Source: Micromonospora lupini
GTDB lineage: Bacteria; Actinomycetota; Actinomycetes; Mycobacteriales; Micromonosporaceae
Direction: 5' to 3'
Length of the DNA stretch: 64,000 bases
Assembly: GCF_026342015.1 (NCBI RefSeq)
Contig: NZ_JAPENL010000001.1
Span: forward strand, 682,001-746,000
The position numbers and the translations under genes are program-made. The notes under the pieces were generated by a model, which saw only the letters and a list, made by a program, of their open reading frames with translations, had not been told where the DNA came from and did not search any database. Shown here in pieces: positions 40,843 through 50,705 of this stretch; position 1 is the first letter of the stretch, and each line of letters starts with the position of its first letter.

Positions 40843-41820
40843 GTGGTGATCGAAGATCCCCTGGTTCAGGCGCGAAAGCTGACGAAGATTTATCCGCCGC
40901 GAGGGTCCAGTGCGGAGTTCCACGCGGTCGACGGCATCGACTTCGACGTCCAGCGGGGGGAATCGTTCGGGCTTCTCGGCCCCAACGGCGCCGGCAAGTC
41001 CACCACCATGCGGATGATCGCCGCGACGTCACCGATCAGCGGCGGCAGTCTGCGCGTGCTCGGCCTGGACCCGATGAGGCAGGGGCCGGAGATCCGTGCC
41101 CGGCTGGGTGTCGTGACGCAGGACGACCACCTGGACAACGAACTCACCGTCCGGGAGAACCTGCACATCTACGGGCGGTACTTCAGCCTGCCCCGGGCCC
41201 TCATCCGGGAGCGCACGACCCGGCTGCTGGACTTCGCCCAGCTTCAGGACAAGGCCGGCGACCAGGTCGAGACGCTCTCCGGCGGTATGCGTCGACGGCT
41301 GACCATCGCCCGCTCCCTGATCAACGAGCCCGACATCCTGCTCCTCGACGAGCCGACCACGGGCCTCGACCCGCAGGCCCGGCACGTCCTGTGGGACCGC
41401 CTCTTCCAGCTCAAGCAGGAGGGCGTCACGCTCATCCTCACCACCCACTACATGGACGAGGCCGAACAGCTCTGCGACCGGCTCATCGTCGTCGACCACG
41501 GCCGGATCGTCGCGCAGGGATCGCCTCGGGAACTGATCACCAGGTACGCCACGCGCGAGGTCCTGGAACTGCGTTTTCGCCTCGACGAGCGGGACACCGT
41601 CGCGGAGAAGCTGCGCACCTCGGCACTGGCCACCGGCGGCAACGACACTGACGGCCGCGTCGAGCTGCTTCCCGACCGGGTGCTCGTCTACACCGCCGAC
41701 GGCGAGGCCGCCCTCGCCGCGGTGCACGCCATGGCGCTCACGCCGCTCACCGCACTGGTCCGCCGCGCCACGTTGGAGGACGTGTTCCTCACGCTCACCG
41801 GCCGATCGCTCATCGAGTAG
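40843..41820 (+). CDS. ABC exporter ATP-binding protein (DrrA/NodI-like)
   Basis: A 325-residue ATPase. Walker A is LLGPNGAGKSTTMRMIA (about 44-60), the signature is TLSGGMRRRLTIARSLI (about 145-161), Walker B is DILLLDEPTTGLDPQARHVL, and the H-loop is TTHYMDEAEQ. The C-terminal extension (about 230-325) ends VRRATLEDVFLTLTGRSLIE, typical of NodI/DrrA ATPases. It energises export by the two following permeases. GTG at 40843 or the adjacent GTG at 40846 is the start. The gene opens a three-gene operon preceded by an AT-rich direct repeat. Confidence 0.92.
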   Translation: MVIEDPLVQARKLTKIYPPRGSSAEFHAVDGIDFDVQRGESFGLLGPNGAGKSTTMRMIAATSPISGGSLRVLGLDPMRQGPEIRARLGVVTQDDHLDNELTVRENLHIYGRYFSLPRALIRERTTRLLDFAQLQDKAGDQVETLSGGMRRRLTIARSLINEPDILLLDEPTTGLDPQARHVLWDRLFQLKQEGVTLILTTHYMDEAEQLCDRLIVVDHGRIVAQGSPRELITRYATREVLELRFRLDERDTVAEKLRTSALATGGNDTDGRVELLPDRVLVYTADGEAALAAVHAMALTPLTALVRRATLEDVFLTLTGRSLIE

Positions 41821-41838
41821 CAGGAGAGGAGACCACTG

Positions 41839-42597
41839 ATGCTGCGCGCATTCGGATACTGGGTCACGCGCTACCGGCGCACCTGGCGTGGCTCGATCGT
41901 GATCAACGTACTGAACCCGTTGCTGTTCCTCATCGGTATCGGCGCCGGCCTCGGGACTCTCGTCGACGGCAACGCGCCGGCCCAGATCGCCGGCGTCTCC
42001 TACGCGGCGTTCTTCGCCCCGGGCATGCTCGCCGCGGCCGCGATGCAGAACGCGTTTCTGGAGGGTGCCGCGGGAGTTGCCCGGGCAGCGGGTTTCGGGG
42101 CCTACCGGGGCGCCACCCCGACGCCACTCGACCCGGAGCAGCTCGCCGCCGGGCACCTGCTGTTCATCGCTTTCCGGGTGCTCATCGCCAGCGGCGCCTT
42201 CATCGTGGTGATGGCCGCGTTCGGGTTGATCCGAGGTTGGGGGGCGCTCGGCGCCCTGCTCGGCGCCACGTTGACCGGGGTCGCGTTCGCGGCGCCGGCC
42301 GCGGCGTGGGCGGTCGGTGTGCGCAAGATGCGCCAGATCGACACGGTGTTCCGCTTCGTCATCATGCCGCTCTACCTGTTCTCCGGCACCTTCTTCGCGG
42401 TCTCGCAGCTACCCGAGTGGATCCGACCGGTGTCCTATCTGCTGCCGCTGTGGCACGGGGTGGAGCTGTGCCGCACCCTCAGCCTCGGCACGGCGACGAT
42501 CACCGGCAGCTCCGTCCATATCGCTTACCTGTTGGTGCTCGCAGTTGGCGGCTTCCTGGTCGCCCGGGTCACCTATCGCCGGCGGTTGCACCCGTGA
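41839..42597 (+). CDS. ABC-2 type permease (NodJ-like), first of pair
   Basis: A 252-residue ABC-2 permease with six hydrophobic segments. It starts AFGYWVTRYRRTWRGSIVINVLNPLLFLIGIGAGLG and shows AAFFAPGMLAAAAMQNAF and PLYLFSGTFFAVSQLPEWIRPVSYLLPLWHGVELCR, the conserved region of NodJ/DrrB permeases. The function is export of a lipophilic compound, not identified. It is 18 bases after the ATPase gene and ends at the GTG/ATG region of the second permease. AGGAGAGGAG precedes its ATG. Confidence 0.9.
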   Translation: MLRAFGYWVTRYRRTWRGSIVINVLNPLLFLIGIGAGLGTLVDGNAPAQIAGVSYAAFFAPGMLAAAAMQNAFLEGAAGVARAAGFGAYRGATPTPLDPEQLAAGHLLFIAFRVLIASGAFIVVMAAFGLIRGWGALGALLGATLTGVAFAAPAAAWAVGVRKMRQIDTVFRFVIMPLYLFSGTFFAVSQLPEWIRPVSYLLPLWHGVELCRTLSLGTATITGSSVHIAYLLVLAVGGFLVARVTYRRRLHP

Positions 42598-42620
42598 CGG
42601 CCCACGTTCGGAGTCCAGGC

Positions 42621-43403
42621 ATGACCACCGTCGTCGTACCCGCCTGGACGAGACGCCGAGCCTTCGCGCTCATCGAACGCAATTTCATGATCTACCGTCG
42701 GTCGGTCACGCCGCTGCTCAACGCGCTCGTCGAACCGATCCTGTACCTGGTGTCGATCGGTGTCGGCGTCGGGATGCTCGTCGGCACGGTCCCCGGGGTC
42801 GATGTCCCGTACGCCGCCTACGTGGCCCCGGCGATCCTGGCCACGACCGCGATGAACACCGCGTTCAACCAGACCAGCTTCGGCGTCTTCATCCGCATGA
42901 GGGTCGACAAGACCTACCAGGCGATCCTGCCGACACCGCTCTCCGTCACCGACATCGCCGTCGGCGAGGTCACCAGCGCAATGATCAACGCGTTGCTGAC
43001 GTCGATCGGGTTCCTCGCCCTCATGGCGGTCGGCGGGCTGGTCACCTCGCCCTGGGCGCTGCTGGCCCTGCCGGCCTCGGTGCTGATCTCGTTCGCGTTC
43101 GCCGCGGGCGGGCTGGCCGTCACGACGTACCTGCGTGACTTCCCCGACTTCCAGTACATCCAGCTGTTCATGCTGCCGATGTACCTGTTCGCGACGACGT
43201 TCTATCCCCTGTCGATCTACCCGGAGGCCGTGCAGCCCCTGATCCGGGCGCTGCCGCTCTACCACAGCATCGAGCTGGTTCGGGAGCCGGCGTTGGGCCG
43301 CCTCCACTGGGACCTGCTGATCCCGGTGGTCTACCTCGTCGCGTTCGGCTCGATCGCGATGTACGTCGCCACCCGTCGAATGACCCGGGCGATGCTGAAC
43401 TGA
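42621..43403 (+). CDS. ABC-2 type permease (NodJ-like), second of pair
   Basis: A 260-residue ABC-2 permease with six hydrophobic segments. RRAFALIERNFMIYRRSVTPLLNALVEPILYLVSIGVGVGMLVG is the N-terminal pattern, and MLPMYLFATTFYPLSIYPEAVQPLIRALPLYHSIELVREPALG is the C-terminal hallmark. It pairs with the preceding permease as a heterodimer. I start at the ATG at 42621, behind GGAG. A GTG at 42594, overlapping the previous stop, is in frame and would add nine residues; it cannot be excluded. Confidence 0.88.
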   Translation: MTTVVVPAWTRRRAFALIERNFMIYRRSVTPLLNALVEPILYLVSIGVGVGMLVGTVPGVDVPYAAYVAPAILATTAMNTAFNQTSFGVFIRMRVDKTYQAILPTPLSVTDIAVGEVTSAMINALLTSIGFLALMAVGGLVTSPWALLALPASVLISFAFAAGGLAVTTYLRDFPDFQYIQLFMLPMYLFATTFYPLSIYPEAVQPLIRALPLYHSIELVREPALGRLHWDLLIPVVYLVAFGSIAMYVATRRMTRAMLN

Positions 43404-43546
43404 AAGCGTCTCCGCGCTGCCCGTGCGTGGGGGAGCGGACGCCGCCGCCGTCGGCCCCCCACGCACGCGACGCTGCCGCCGCAGGTCGGCTCGATCGTCG
43501 ACGGCGAAGTCGCGGACGGAGGTGCGGACGGCTCGGCCGACCTGCA

Positions 43547-43598
43547 CCGCCTCGCCGATGCGGGTCATGGTCGGGGCGGGCGACGTCTGGTCGTTCAT
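43547..43598 (-). pseudogene. Possible N-terminal remnant of an actinobacterial hypothetical protein
   Basis: On the minus strand an ATG at 43598 opens MNDQTSPAPTMTRIGEAV, a start that resembles a common actinobacterial hypothetical protein (MTRI-AEA type). The frame then runs into Arg-rich text without family character. A 31-bp block of this DNA (43547-43577) recurs at 50217-50247 with three differences, where the frame again dies after MTRIAEA. Two copies of a dead start suggest gene remnants or a small repeat. There is no full protein here. Confidence 0.3.
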
Positions 43599-43632
43599 GG
43601 CGCAGATGCTCGGGCCTTGACCCGGTCGACGG

Positions 43633-44022
43633 TCAACTCGCCGTGGCGGGTCCGGCGGCGGCGAGCCCGACGAGGTGTCCTTCCGGGTCGGTGAAGAAGC
43701 CGACGACCAACGTACCCGCGGGGTTGGGGTGCGGCCCCGACACCCGGGCGCCGCCGAGGCGTTCGGCCTGCCGCAACGCCTCCTCCACGTCCGGTACGCC
43801 GACGTAGAACAACGTCCGAGGGGCATACTCCGTGCCACCACCGACGCCGCCGGGGACACCGCCGCCGTCGGGCTGGACGAATCCGTACTGTCCCGGCGCC
43901 GAAACCACCTCGGCGGCGTCGCTCGTGACGTCGAACCGCCAGTCGAAGAGGTCGCCGTAGTAGCTGCGCAACCGCTGCGGGTCGGTGCCGATGATCTCGA
44001 AGTGCACCACTGGGCTTTCCAT
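43633..44022 (-). CDS. VOC (glyoxalase-like) superfamily protein
   Basis: A 129-residue single-fold VOC protein. VHFEIIGTDPQRLRSYYGDLFDWRF is the first beta-alpha-beta-beta-beta unit, and TLFYVGVPDVEEALRQAERLGGARVSGPHPNPAGTLVVGFFTDPEGHLVGL is the second. The family His/Glu metal ligands appear in part (HFEII and PEGHLVG). The substrate is unknown, and proteins of this type are often detoxification enzymes or ligand binders. ATG at 44022 has GGAGGGAG upstream. It is divergent from an HxlR regulator with a strong palindrome between them. Confidence 0.88.
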   Translation of the reverse strand: MESPVVHFEIIGTDPQRLRSYYGDLFDWRFDVTSDAAEVVSAPGQYGFVQPDGGGVPGGVGGGTEYAPRTLFYVGVPDVEEALRQAERLGGARVSGPHPNPAGTLVVGFFTDPEGHLVGLAAAGPATAS

Positions 44023-44090
44023 GACTGTGCTCCCTCCCGCAGCCCACCGACGCCAGTGGGCCTGGTCAATCTGTCTGCCGAGACGGTAGT

Positions 44091-44120
44091 CCTCGTGGTT
44101 GTTTAAAACAACCAACGAGG
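44091..44120. promoter_or_regulatory. HxlR operator: palindrome GGTTGTTTAAAACAACC with extended arms
   Basis: GGTTGTTT and AAACAACC are perfect arms around one central base (44097-44113). CCTCGT to the left and ACGAGG to the right extend the symmetry, offset by one base. It lies between the VOC start (44022) and the HxlR start (44161), the expected place for HxlR control of both. Confidence 0.7.
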
Positions 44121-44160
44121 AGCGATTAGCATCTAGCATGTCCGAGGAAGGGGTACCGAC

Positions 44161-44811
44161 ATGCCGACCAGTCGCACCTACGGCGACGCCTGCGGGATCG
44201 CCCGAGCCCTCGACGTCGTCGGGGAACGCTGGGCGCTGCTCGTCGTCCGCGAACTCCTCCTCGGGCCGCAGCGCTTCTCCGACCTGCGCCGGGCACTGCC
44301 GGCGGTCAGCTCCAACATGCTCACCGACCGGTTGCGCGAGCTGGAGAGCCACGGCGTGGTCCGCCAGCGCCGGCTTCCGCCGCCGGCGGCCTCGATGGTG
44401 TACGACCTCACCGACTCCGGCCGCGAGCTGGAGCCGATCGTGCTGGCCCTCGGCGGGTGGGGCCTGCGTGTACCGCTGCCCCCGGCGCCCGTCCACCTGA
44501 ACGCGACCTCGGTGCTGCTGTTCCTGCGTGGCGCACTGCACCCGAGCCCGCAGGCGCCGCCGGCCAGGTACCGGATCGAACTCGCCGGCCAGATCTGGAC
44601 GATCCATACCCGCGACGGCCGGGTGCACATCGAACCCGGCGAGCCGGACCAGGTGGACGCCGGCCTCCGCACCGATCCCGCGACCCTCAACGCCCTGCTC
44701 GACGGCTCCGCCTCGCTGACCGCCGCTCGGGCCTCCGGCCTGGCCGACGTCAGCGGAGACGAGGCCGCGCTGCGCCGGCTCCTGGAAACCGCCACGTCGG
44801 GCGCGCCGTAA
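44161..44811 (+). CDS. HxlR family regulator with C-terminal SCP2-like domain
   Basis: A 216-residue regulator. CGIARALDVVGERWALLVVRELLLGPQRFSDLRRALPAVSSNMLTDRLRELESHGVV (about 11-66) is a full HxlR winged-helix domain with the conserved cysteine (Cys11) near the start that can be redox-active. The second half (about 105-216) resembles an SCP2 sterol-carrier fold, as in several actinobacterial HxlR proteins, and may bind a lipid. It is divergent from a VOC protein gene and probably controls it through the palindrome at 44091-44120. Confidence 0.9.
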   Translation: MPTSRTYGDACGIARALDVVGERWALLVVRELLLGPQRFSDLRRALPAVSSNMLTDRLRELESHGVVRQRRLPPPAASMVYDLTDSGRELEPIVLALGGWGLRVPLPPAPVHLNATSVLLFLRGALHPSPQAPPARYRIELAGQIWTIHTRDGRVHIEPGEPDQVDAGLRTDPATLNALLDGSASLTAARASGLADVSGDEAALRRLLETATSGAP

Positions 44812-44833
44812 GAAGATCGGCCGTTCGAGAGCG

Positions 44834-45697
44834 TCAGCCCCGGGCGACGATGGCCTCGAGCACCGAGCGGGCGGACGTCGGGGGGTGACCGATGACGCCC
44901 CCCAGGGTCGGGTCGGTGACGGCGAACTCTCCCCGTCGCGCCGCCCGGTAGAGGCCGAGGGTGAAGTCGGCGGCCGGGGCCAGCATGCCTCCTTCGATGG
45001 CGGACGCCCGCCACTCCTCGTCGGTGACGACGACGCGTCTGATGCTGCGGCCCGTGATGTCGGTCAGCACGGCGGCCACCGCCTCGAGGTCGAGAGCCTC
45101 GGACGCGGTCAGGGCGGGCGTGATGCCGTCGAGGACGCCGTCGTCGGTAACGGCGATCGCCGCCGCCTCGGCCAGGTCGGTGTGTGCGGTCCACGACACG
45201 GGGCCGTCCACGGGCGCGACGAGCTGGCCGGTCTCCAGCGCCGCGCCGACGGAGTAGCTGAGCGTGCTCGCGTAGAAGCCGTTGCGCAGGGCGGTGAAGG
45301 GGACGCCCAGCCCGGCCAGGTACTCCTCGGTCTCGGCGTGCGTGAGTTGGGCGGGGAACAGCGAGTGCCGGGAGGCGGCCTGGTGGCTGGTGTAGAGGAT
45401 GCGCGTGGCCCCCGCGGCGTGGGCGGCGTCGATGGCGACGCGGTTGGCGACGACGGCACCGGGGCCGCGGATGGCGGCGGAGACGATGAGGATCGTGTCG
45501 CCGCCCTCGAAGGCGTGCGCCAACGTGGTGGCGTCGGTGAAGTCGCCGGCGCGGACGCGTACGCCACGCTGGGCGAGGCCGGTGGCCTTGTCGACATCGC
45601 GCACACTCACGGCCACGGTGCTGGCGGGGACCCGCTCGAGCAGCCGGTCGACGATCAGGGATCCGAGCTGACCTGTGGCGCCGGTTACGACGATCAT
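44834..45697 (-). CDS. NmrA-like/QOR2-type NAD(P)H-binding protein
   Basis: A 287-residue atypical SDR. MIVVTGATGQLGSLIVDRLLE binds NADPH, VRDVDKATGLAQRGVRVRAGDFTDATTL is the second strand, and YTSHQAASRHSLFPAQLTHAETEEYL and LRNGFYAST are typical of the NmrA/QorB family. QorB enzymes reduce quinones, while others sense redox state; a choice is not possible here. The ATG at 45697 is preceded by GAGGGAG, and seven upstream residues of open frame are not needed. It is divergent from a TetR gene, its likely repressor. Confidence 0.9.
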   Translation of the reverse strand: MIVVTGATGQLGSLIVDRLLERVPASTVAVSVRDVDKATGLAQRGVRVRAGDFTDATTLAHAFEGGDTILIVSAAIRGPGAVVANRVAIDAAHAAGATRILYTSHQAASRHSLFPAQLTHAETEEYLAGLGVPFTALRNGFYASTLSYSVGAALETGQLVAPVDGPVSWTAHTDLAEAAAIAVTDDGVLDGITPALTASEALDLEAVAAVLTDITGRSIRRVVVTDEEWRASAIEGGMLAPAADFTLGLYRAARRGEFAVTDPTLGGVIGHPPTSARSVLEAIVARG

Positions 45698-45755
45698 GAA
45701 GAACTCCCTCGTTATCAACGATATAGCCGATACGTTAGCAGCGATAATTCGGAGT

Positions 45756-45771
45756 TAACAAGATGCTGTTA
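45756..45771. promoter_or_regulatory. TetR operator candidate TAACA-N6-TGTTA
   Basis: TAACA and TGTTA are separated by 6 bases and lie 10 bp before the TetR ATG at 45782. A second small symmetry, CGTT-ATC-AACG, lies at about 45711-45721, near the divergent NmrA-like gene. Both are in an AT-rich island. Confidence 0.5.
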
Positions 45772-45781
45772 GCATTGGTTC

Positions 45782-46510
45782 ATGGTGGGGGCGCAGGAGG
45801 CGGCATCGCGAGACGACGTCCGGGCCGGCATCGTCGCGGCAGCCGCAAAGGTGCTGCGCGAGCAGGGGGCGGGCGCGGTGACGACGCGCGCCGTCGCCCA
45901 GGCGGCCAGCGTGCAGGCGCCGACCATCTACCGCCTGTTCGGTGACAAGGACGGCCTCATCGACGCCGTCGCCGAACACGTCATGGCCGTCTACGTCGGC
46001 GGCAAGTCGGCAAGCGCGGACGAGGCGACGGGTGACCCCATCGCGGACCTGCGCTCCGGATGGCGTACGCACATCGGGTTCGGCCTGGCGAACCCGGAGC
46101 TGTACGCGCTCATGGCCACGCGTGGACGCGGCAGGCCCTCACCGGCGACGCTCGCGGGGATCGAGGTGCTGCGCGCCCGGGTACGGCGGCTCGCCGCGGC
46201 CGGCCTCCTGCGTGTCGACGAGCAGCGGGCCCTCATGATGATCCACGCCGCGGGCAACGGAACCATCCTCGCCCTGCTGGGAACACCCGACGACGAGCGC
46301 GACAACGGTCTGGCCGACGCCATGTTCGACACCGTGCTCAGCGGCATCGTCGCGGACGCTCCGGCGGCGCCCGACACGGCCACGAACGCGGTGACGGTGA
46401 CGTTCGCGACGGTCCTGCCCGAACTCCCGGGACTCACCGACGCCGAACGCGCGCTGATGTCCGAGTGGCTGCACAGGTCGTTGACTCACCCCCCGCACCC
46501 CGGCGGATAA
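45782..46510 (+). CDS. TetR/AcrR family regulator
   Basis: A 242-residue regulator with the helix-turn-helix AAAKVLREQGAGAVTTRAVAQAASVQAPTIYRLFGDKDGLID in the first 60 residues. The C-terminal domain holds LRSGWRTHIGFGLANPELYALMATRG, as in the TetR C33 group. It is divergent from the NmrA-like reductase gene and has an operator-like repeat just before its start. It probably represses both. The inducer is unknown. Confidence 0.9.
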   Translation: MVGAQEAASRDDVRAGIVAAAAKVLREQGAGAVTTRAVAQAASVQAPTIYRLFGDKDGLIDAVAEHVMAVYVGGKSASADEATGDPIADLRSGWRTHIGFGLANPELYALMATRGRGRPSPATLAGIEVLRARVRRLAAAGLLRVDEQRALMMIHAAGNGTILALLGTPDDERDNGLADAMFDTVLSGIVADAPAAPDTATNAVTVTFATVLPELPGLTDAERALMSEWLHRSLTHPPHPGG

Positions 46511-46542
46511 AGGACTGGACGGGTTGCTCGGCGGGCTTGTAG

Positions 46543-48201
<1,659 letters not shown>

Positions 48202-48318
48202 ACCGCGTACACCTCGGGCCTGTCACGTAAGGACGGGCGGAGTCCGGGCGGCGATCGGGCGCGGCAACGCCGCTGATCGTCGTCCGGGCCCGCCGCAGGC
48301 CGGCCAGTTCCTGTTGCC

Positions 48319-49434
48319 CTAGCCGTGGACCTGTTCGAAGAGGGCGAGGGCTTCGGCCGGGTCCGGGCTCACGAGACGTTCCAGACCGGCCGTCGTGATC
48401 GCCGCCCACCTGCCGGCCCGCACCCACATCCGTTCCTCGAAGGCGCGGACGGCCTCGTCCAGATCTTCCGGGTCGGCAGCGATTGACTCCGCGAGCTCGG
48501 CGCCGTCGAGCATCGCGAGGTTCGCGCCCGCCCCCAACGGCGGCATCAGGTGGGCGGCGTCGCCCAGCAGCGTCACACCGCGCACGTGGGCCCAGGTGTG
48601 GGACACGGGCAGGACATGAATGGGACGGCGGACGAAAGCGGTGCCGTGGCCGAGCAGGTCCAGGACAGGAGTGGCCCATCCGTCGAACAGAGCCCGCAGG
48701 TGCGATCGTGTGGCCTCGACGTCGGTCAGGTCCAGGTCCGCGTGCCAGTCCAGCGGCGCGCGGAACGTGGTGTAGACCTTGACATGACCGCCGCTGTTGC
48801 GCTGGGCGACGAGGGATCGGTTCACGCCGTAGACGGCCACCGAGCCGTCGCCGACCAACTGGGCGAGGTTGGGGTGGCGGCTGTCGATGTCGTCGATGGC
48901 GGTCTCGACCGAGGTGACGCCTGCGTACTGCGGCGTCACCGGCGAGACCGCCGGGCGGACCCGCGACCAGGCGCCGTCTGCGCCCACCACGAGATCGAAC
49001 GTCTCCTGCCGCCCGTCCGCGAAATGGACCAGTACGCCCTCCCCGGTCCCCGGCACCACCTGGGCCACCTCGCGCCCCCACTGCACGTCGAGAGAGCCGA
49101 GCAGCAGGTCACGGAGCTGTCCGCGGTCGATCTCCGGATTGGCCTGCTCATCCGGACGGGGTCGCCAGTCCCGGAGAACGGTCCCTGCGGTGTCCAGGAT
49201 GCGCATGGCCTGCCCCTCGGGACGAGACAGCGCCTGGAACTCGGCCAGCAGCCCCGCCTTGTCCAGTGCGAGCTGGCCCAGCCCCTGGTGCAGGTCCAGC
49301 GTGCCGCCCGGGGGACGGGCGTCGGGCGCGGAATCGCGTTCGAGGACGGTGACGGGACAGCCGTGGTGGTGCAGGACACGGGCGAAGGCGAGGCCGCCGG
49401 GGCCGCCCCCGACGACGGCGATACGGTGTCTCAT
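48319..49434 (-). CDS. FAD-dependent monooxygenase (TetX/PHBH-like)
   Basis: A 371-residue group A flavoprotein monooxygenase. RIAVVGGGPGGLAFARVLHHHG (about 4-25) binds FAD, DLVVGADGAWSRVRPAVS is the DG motif, and GVTLLGDAAHLMPPLGAGANLAMLDGAELAES is the GD motif. Its length and the PPGGTLDLHQGLGQLAL segment fit the TetX-like subgroup that hydroxylates planar aromatic or polyketide compounds. It is divergent from a TetR gene, with a 37-bp palindrome that covers its own start codon. That arrangement implies tight repression until an inducer, probably the substrate, is present. Confidence 0.88.
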   Translation of the reverse strand: MRHRIAVVGGGPGGLAFARVLHHHGCPVTVLERDSAPDARPPGGTLDLHQGLGQLALDKAGLLAEFQALSRPEGQAMRILDTAGTVLRDWRPRPDEQANPEIDRGQLRDLLLGSLDVQWGREVAQVVPGTGEGVLVHFADGRQETFDLVVGADGAWSRVRPAVSPVTPQYAGVTSVETAIDDIDSRHPNLAQLVGDGSVAVYGVNRSLVAQRNSGGHVKVYTTFRAPLDWHADLDLTDVEATRSHLRALFDGWATPVLDLLGHGTAFVRRPIHVLPVSHTWAHVRGVTLLGDAAHLMPPLGAGANLAMLDGAELAESIAADPEDLDEAVRAFEERMWVRAGRWAAITTAGLERLVSPDPAEALALFEQVHG

Positions 49435-49453
49435 GGCGAGACACTGTATCGCC
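49417..49453. promoter_or_regulatory. 37-bp near-perfect palindrome over the monooxygenase start codon
   Basis: Arms 49417-49432 and 49438-49453 (GGCGATACGGTGTCTC against GAGACACTGTATCGCC) match except for one base, around the centre ATGGC that contains the ATG of the minus-strand gene. A second symmetry, TGTA-N9-TACA (49445-49461), overlaps on the regulator side. The TetR protein encoded at 49488 is the likely binder. Confidence 0.7.
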
Positions 49454-49487
49454 GCCGTACAATGCACCGCAACAGCAGGGAGTGACC

Positions 49488-50180
49488 ATGACCGTGTGGG
49501 ACCGGCCGGAGCCGCGGAATCCCCCCGTGCCGCTCGACCGGGAGCAGATCATCGCCGCCGCCATCGCGCTTGCCGACGAGGGCGGGCTGGAGGCGGTGTC
49601 GTTGCGCAAGGTCGCCGCCCGGCTGAACGCCGGCCCGATGCGGCTGTACGGGTACATCTCCACAAAGGACGAGTTGTTCGACCTCATGGTGGACGAGGTC
49701 CACGCCGAGATCCTCCCCGGGGAGCAGCCCGGTGACTGGCGGGAGGCGCTGCGCGTCCTCGCCCAGCGCACCAGGCAGGCCGCTCTGCGCCACGTTTGGC
49801 TGGCTGACCTGCTCGGCGGCCGTCCGACCCTCGGCCCGAACGGCATGGCCGTGACCGAGGCCAAGCTGGCCGCCCTCGACGGCCTCGCCGACATCGACAC
49901 CGTCCTGCGGGCAGCGGAAACCGTCAGCTCCTACCTCATCGGCGCGATCAGGCGCGAGATCGCGAACCTGCGCGCCGAGCGCGCCACGGGCCTGTCCAAA
50001 CGCGAGTGGCAGCGCGCCTCCGGCCCGCACGTGACGAAGATGTTGGCCACCGGCCGCTTCCCGACGCTTGCCAAGGCCGTGTACGACGGCAGCGAAACGA
50101 ACGCCGAGGCGTCCTTCGCGACCGGCCTGGACTGGGTCCTCGACGCCGTGGCCGCCAAACTCACCCGACCGCCGGCGTAA
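49488..50180 (+). CDS. TetR family regulator with TetR_C-type domain
   Basis: A 230-residue regulator. It begins TVWDRPEPRNPPVPLDREQIIAAAIALADEGGLEAVSLRKVAARLNAGPMRLYGYISTKDELFDLMVDEVH, the N-terminus of TetR proteins that control tetracycline-type efflux or monooxygenases. The C-terminal ligand domain is long and helical. ATG at 49488 follows GGGAG; an in-frame GTG at 49482 is less likely. It is divergent from the TetX-like monooxygenase gene and should bind the palindrome between them. Confidence 0.9.
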   Translation: MTVWDRPEPRNPPVPLDREQIIAAAIALADEGGLEAVSLRKVAARLNAGPMRLYGYISTKDELFDLMVDEVHAEILPGEQPGDWREALRVLAQRTRQAALRHVWLADLLGGRPTLGPNGMAVTEAKLAALDGLADIDTVLRAAETVSSYLIGAIRREIANLRAERATGLSKREWQRASGPHVTKMLATGRFPTLAKAVYDGSETNAEASFATGLDWVLDAVAAKLTRPPA

Positions 50181-50392
50181 CGCCGCACGGTCGTCGGGTC
50201 CTTCGCCCGCGTCGCGCCGCCTCGGCGATGCGCGTCATGGTCGGGTCAGGTGTGGGCCGGTCCGGATCAGCGGCGGGGGCCGGCTGCCCCCGTTGACGGA
50301 GCGCCGAACTCCGGCTCGTCCACAGCGTTTGTGACACGAGACCTCTGCAGACGCGGTGGCGCAGCAGTGGGACGCCTCTTCACGAATTAATG

Positions 50393-50406
50393 CGTTACCG
50401 GTAACG
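50393..50406. promoter_or_regulatory. Perfect 14-bp palindrome CGTTACCGGTAACG
   Basis: The palindrome is perfect and sits in AT-rich intergenic DNA far from any start codon (the nearest is over 200 bp away). It resembles operators of LacI- or GntR-type regulators, but no target gene is obvious, so a leftover operator of a lost gene is possible. Confidence 0.45.
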
Positions 50407-50526
50407 ATAATCCGCTAATTAGCCACCACAAACCGAGCATATCGGTCAAGCACCATAATGACAGTTATTGTGCGTAAGGCTTCAGGATGGTGTGTCGCTT
50501 CATCAACAGCGCTGTCCTGGACCCGA

Positions 50527-50600
50527 GAACCTGATGCGGCCCGCAGAACTTGATGCAGCGTTCCGATGAACCTGATTCCGGCCTAGCGAATCTGATGCAG
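50527..50600. repeat. Four imperfect direct repeats of GAAYYTGATGC at about 20-bp spacing
   Basis: GAACCTGATG, GAACTTGATG, GAACCTGATT and GAATCTGATG begin at 50527, 50546, 50568 and 50588. The spacing of 19-22 bp puts them roughly on one face of the helix. This is like a small iteron or multi-site protein array. Confidence 0.6.
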
Positions 50601-50705
50601 CAAGCCCCGAACCATCGCCATCAGGGGGTGCCTGCAGCTTCCAGCGAAATCAGCATCTTTCGTGGGAGGTCGAGGCTCGCACCGTTGCCAGCTCGCCCTC
50701 CGGTC

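Larger units (their letters stand above)
50181..50705. other. 525-bp gene-poor region with repeats and remnant
   Basis: No supported gene lies here. From left to right it holds a 31-bp block shared with 43547-43577 (remnant), a 14-bp palindrome at 50393-50406 in an AT-rich patch (50380-50470), and four imperfect copies of GAACCTGATGC at about 20-bp steps (50527-50600). Base composition drops well below that of the neighbours between 50380 and 50520, a sign of foreign or regulatory DNA. Confidence 0.6.
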
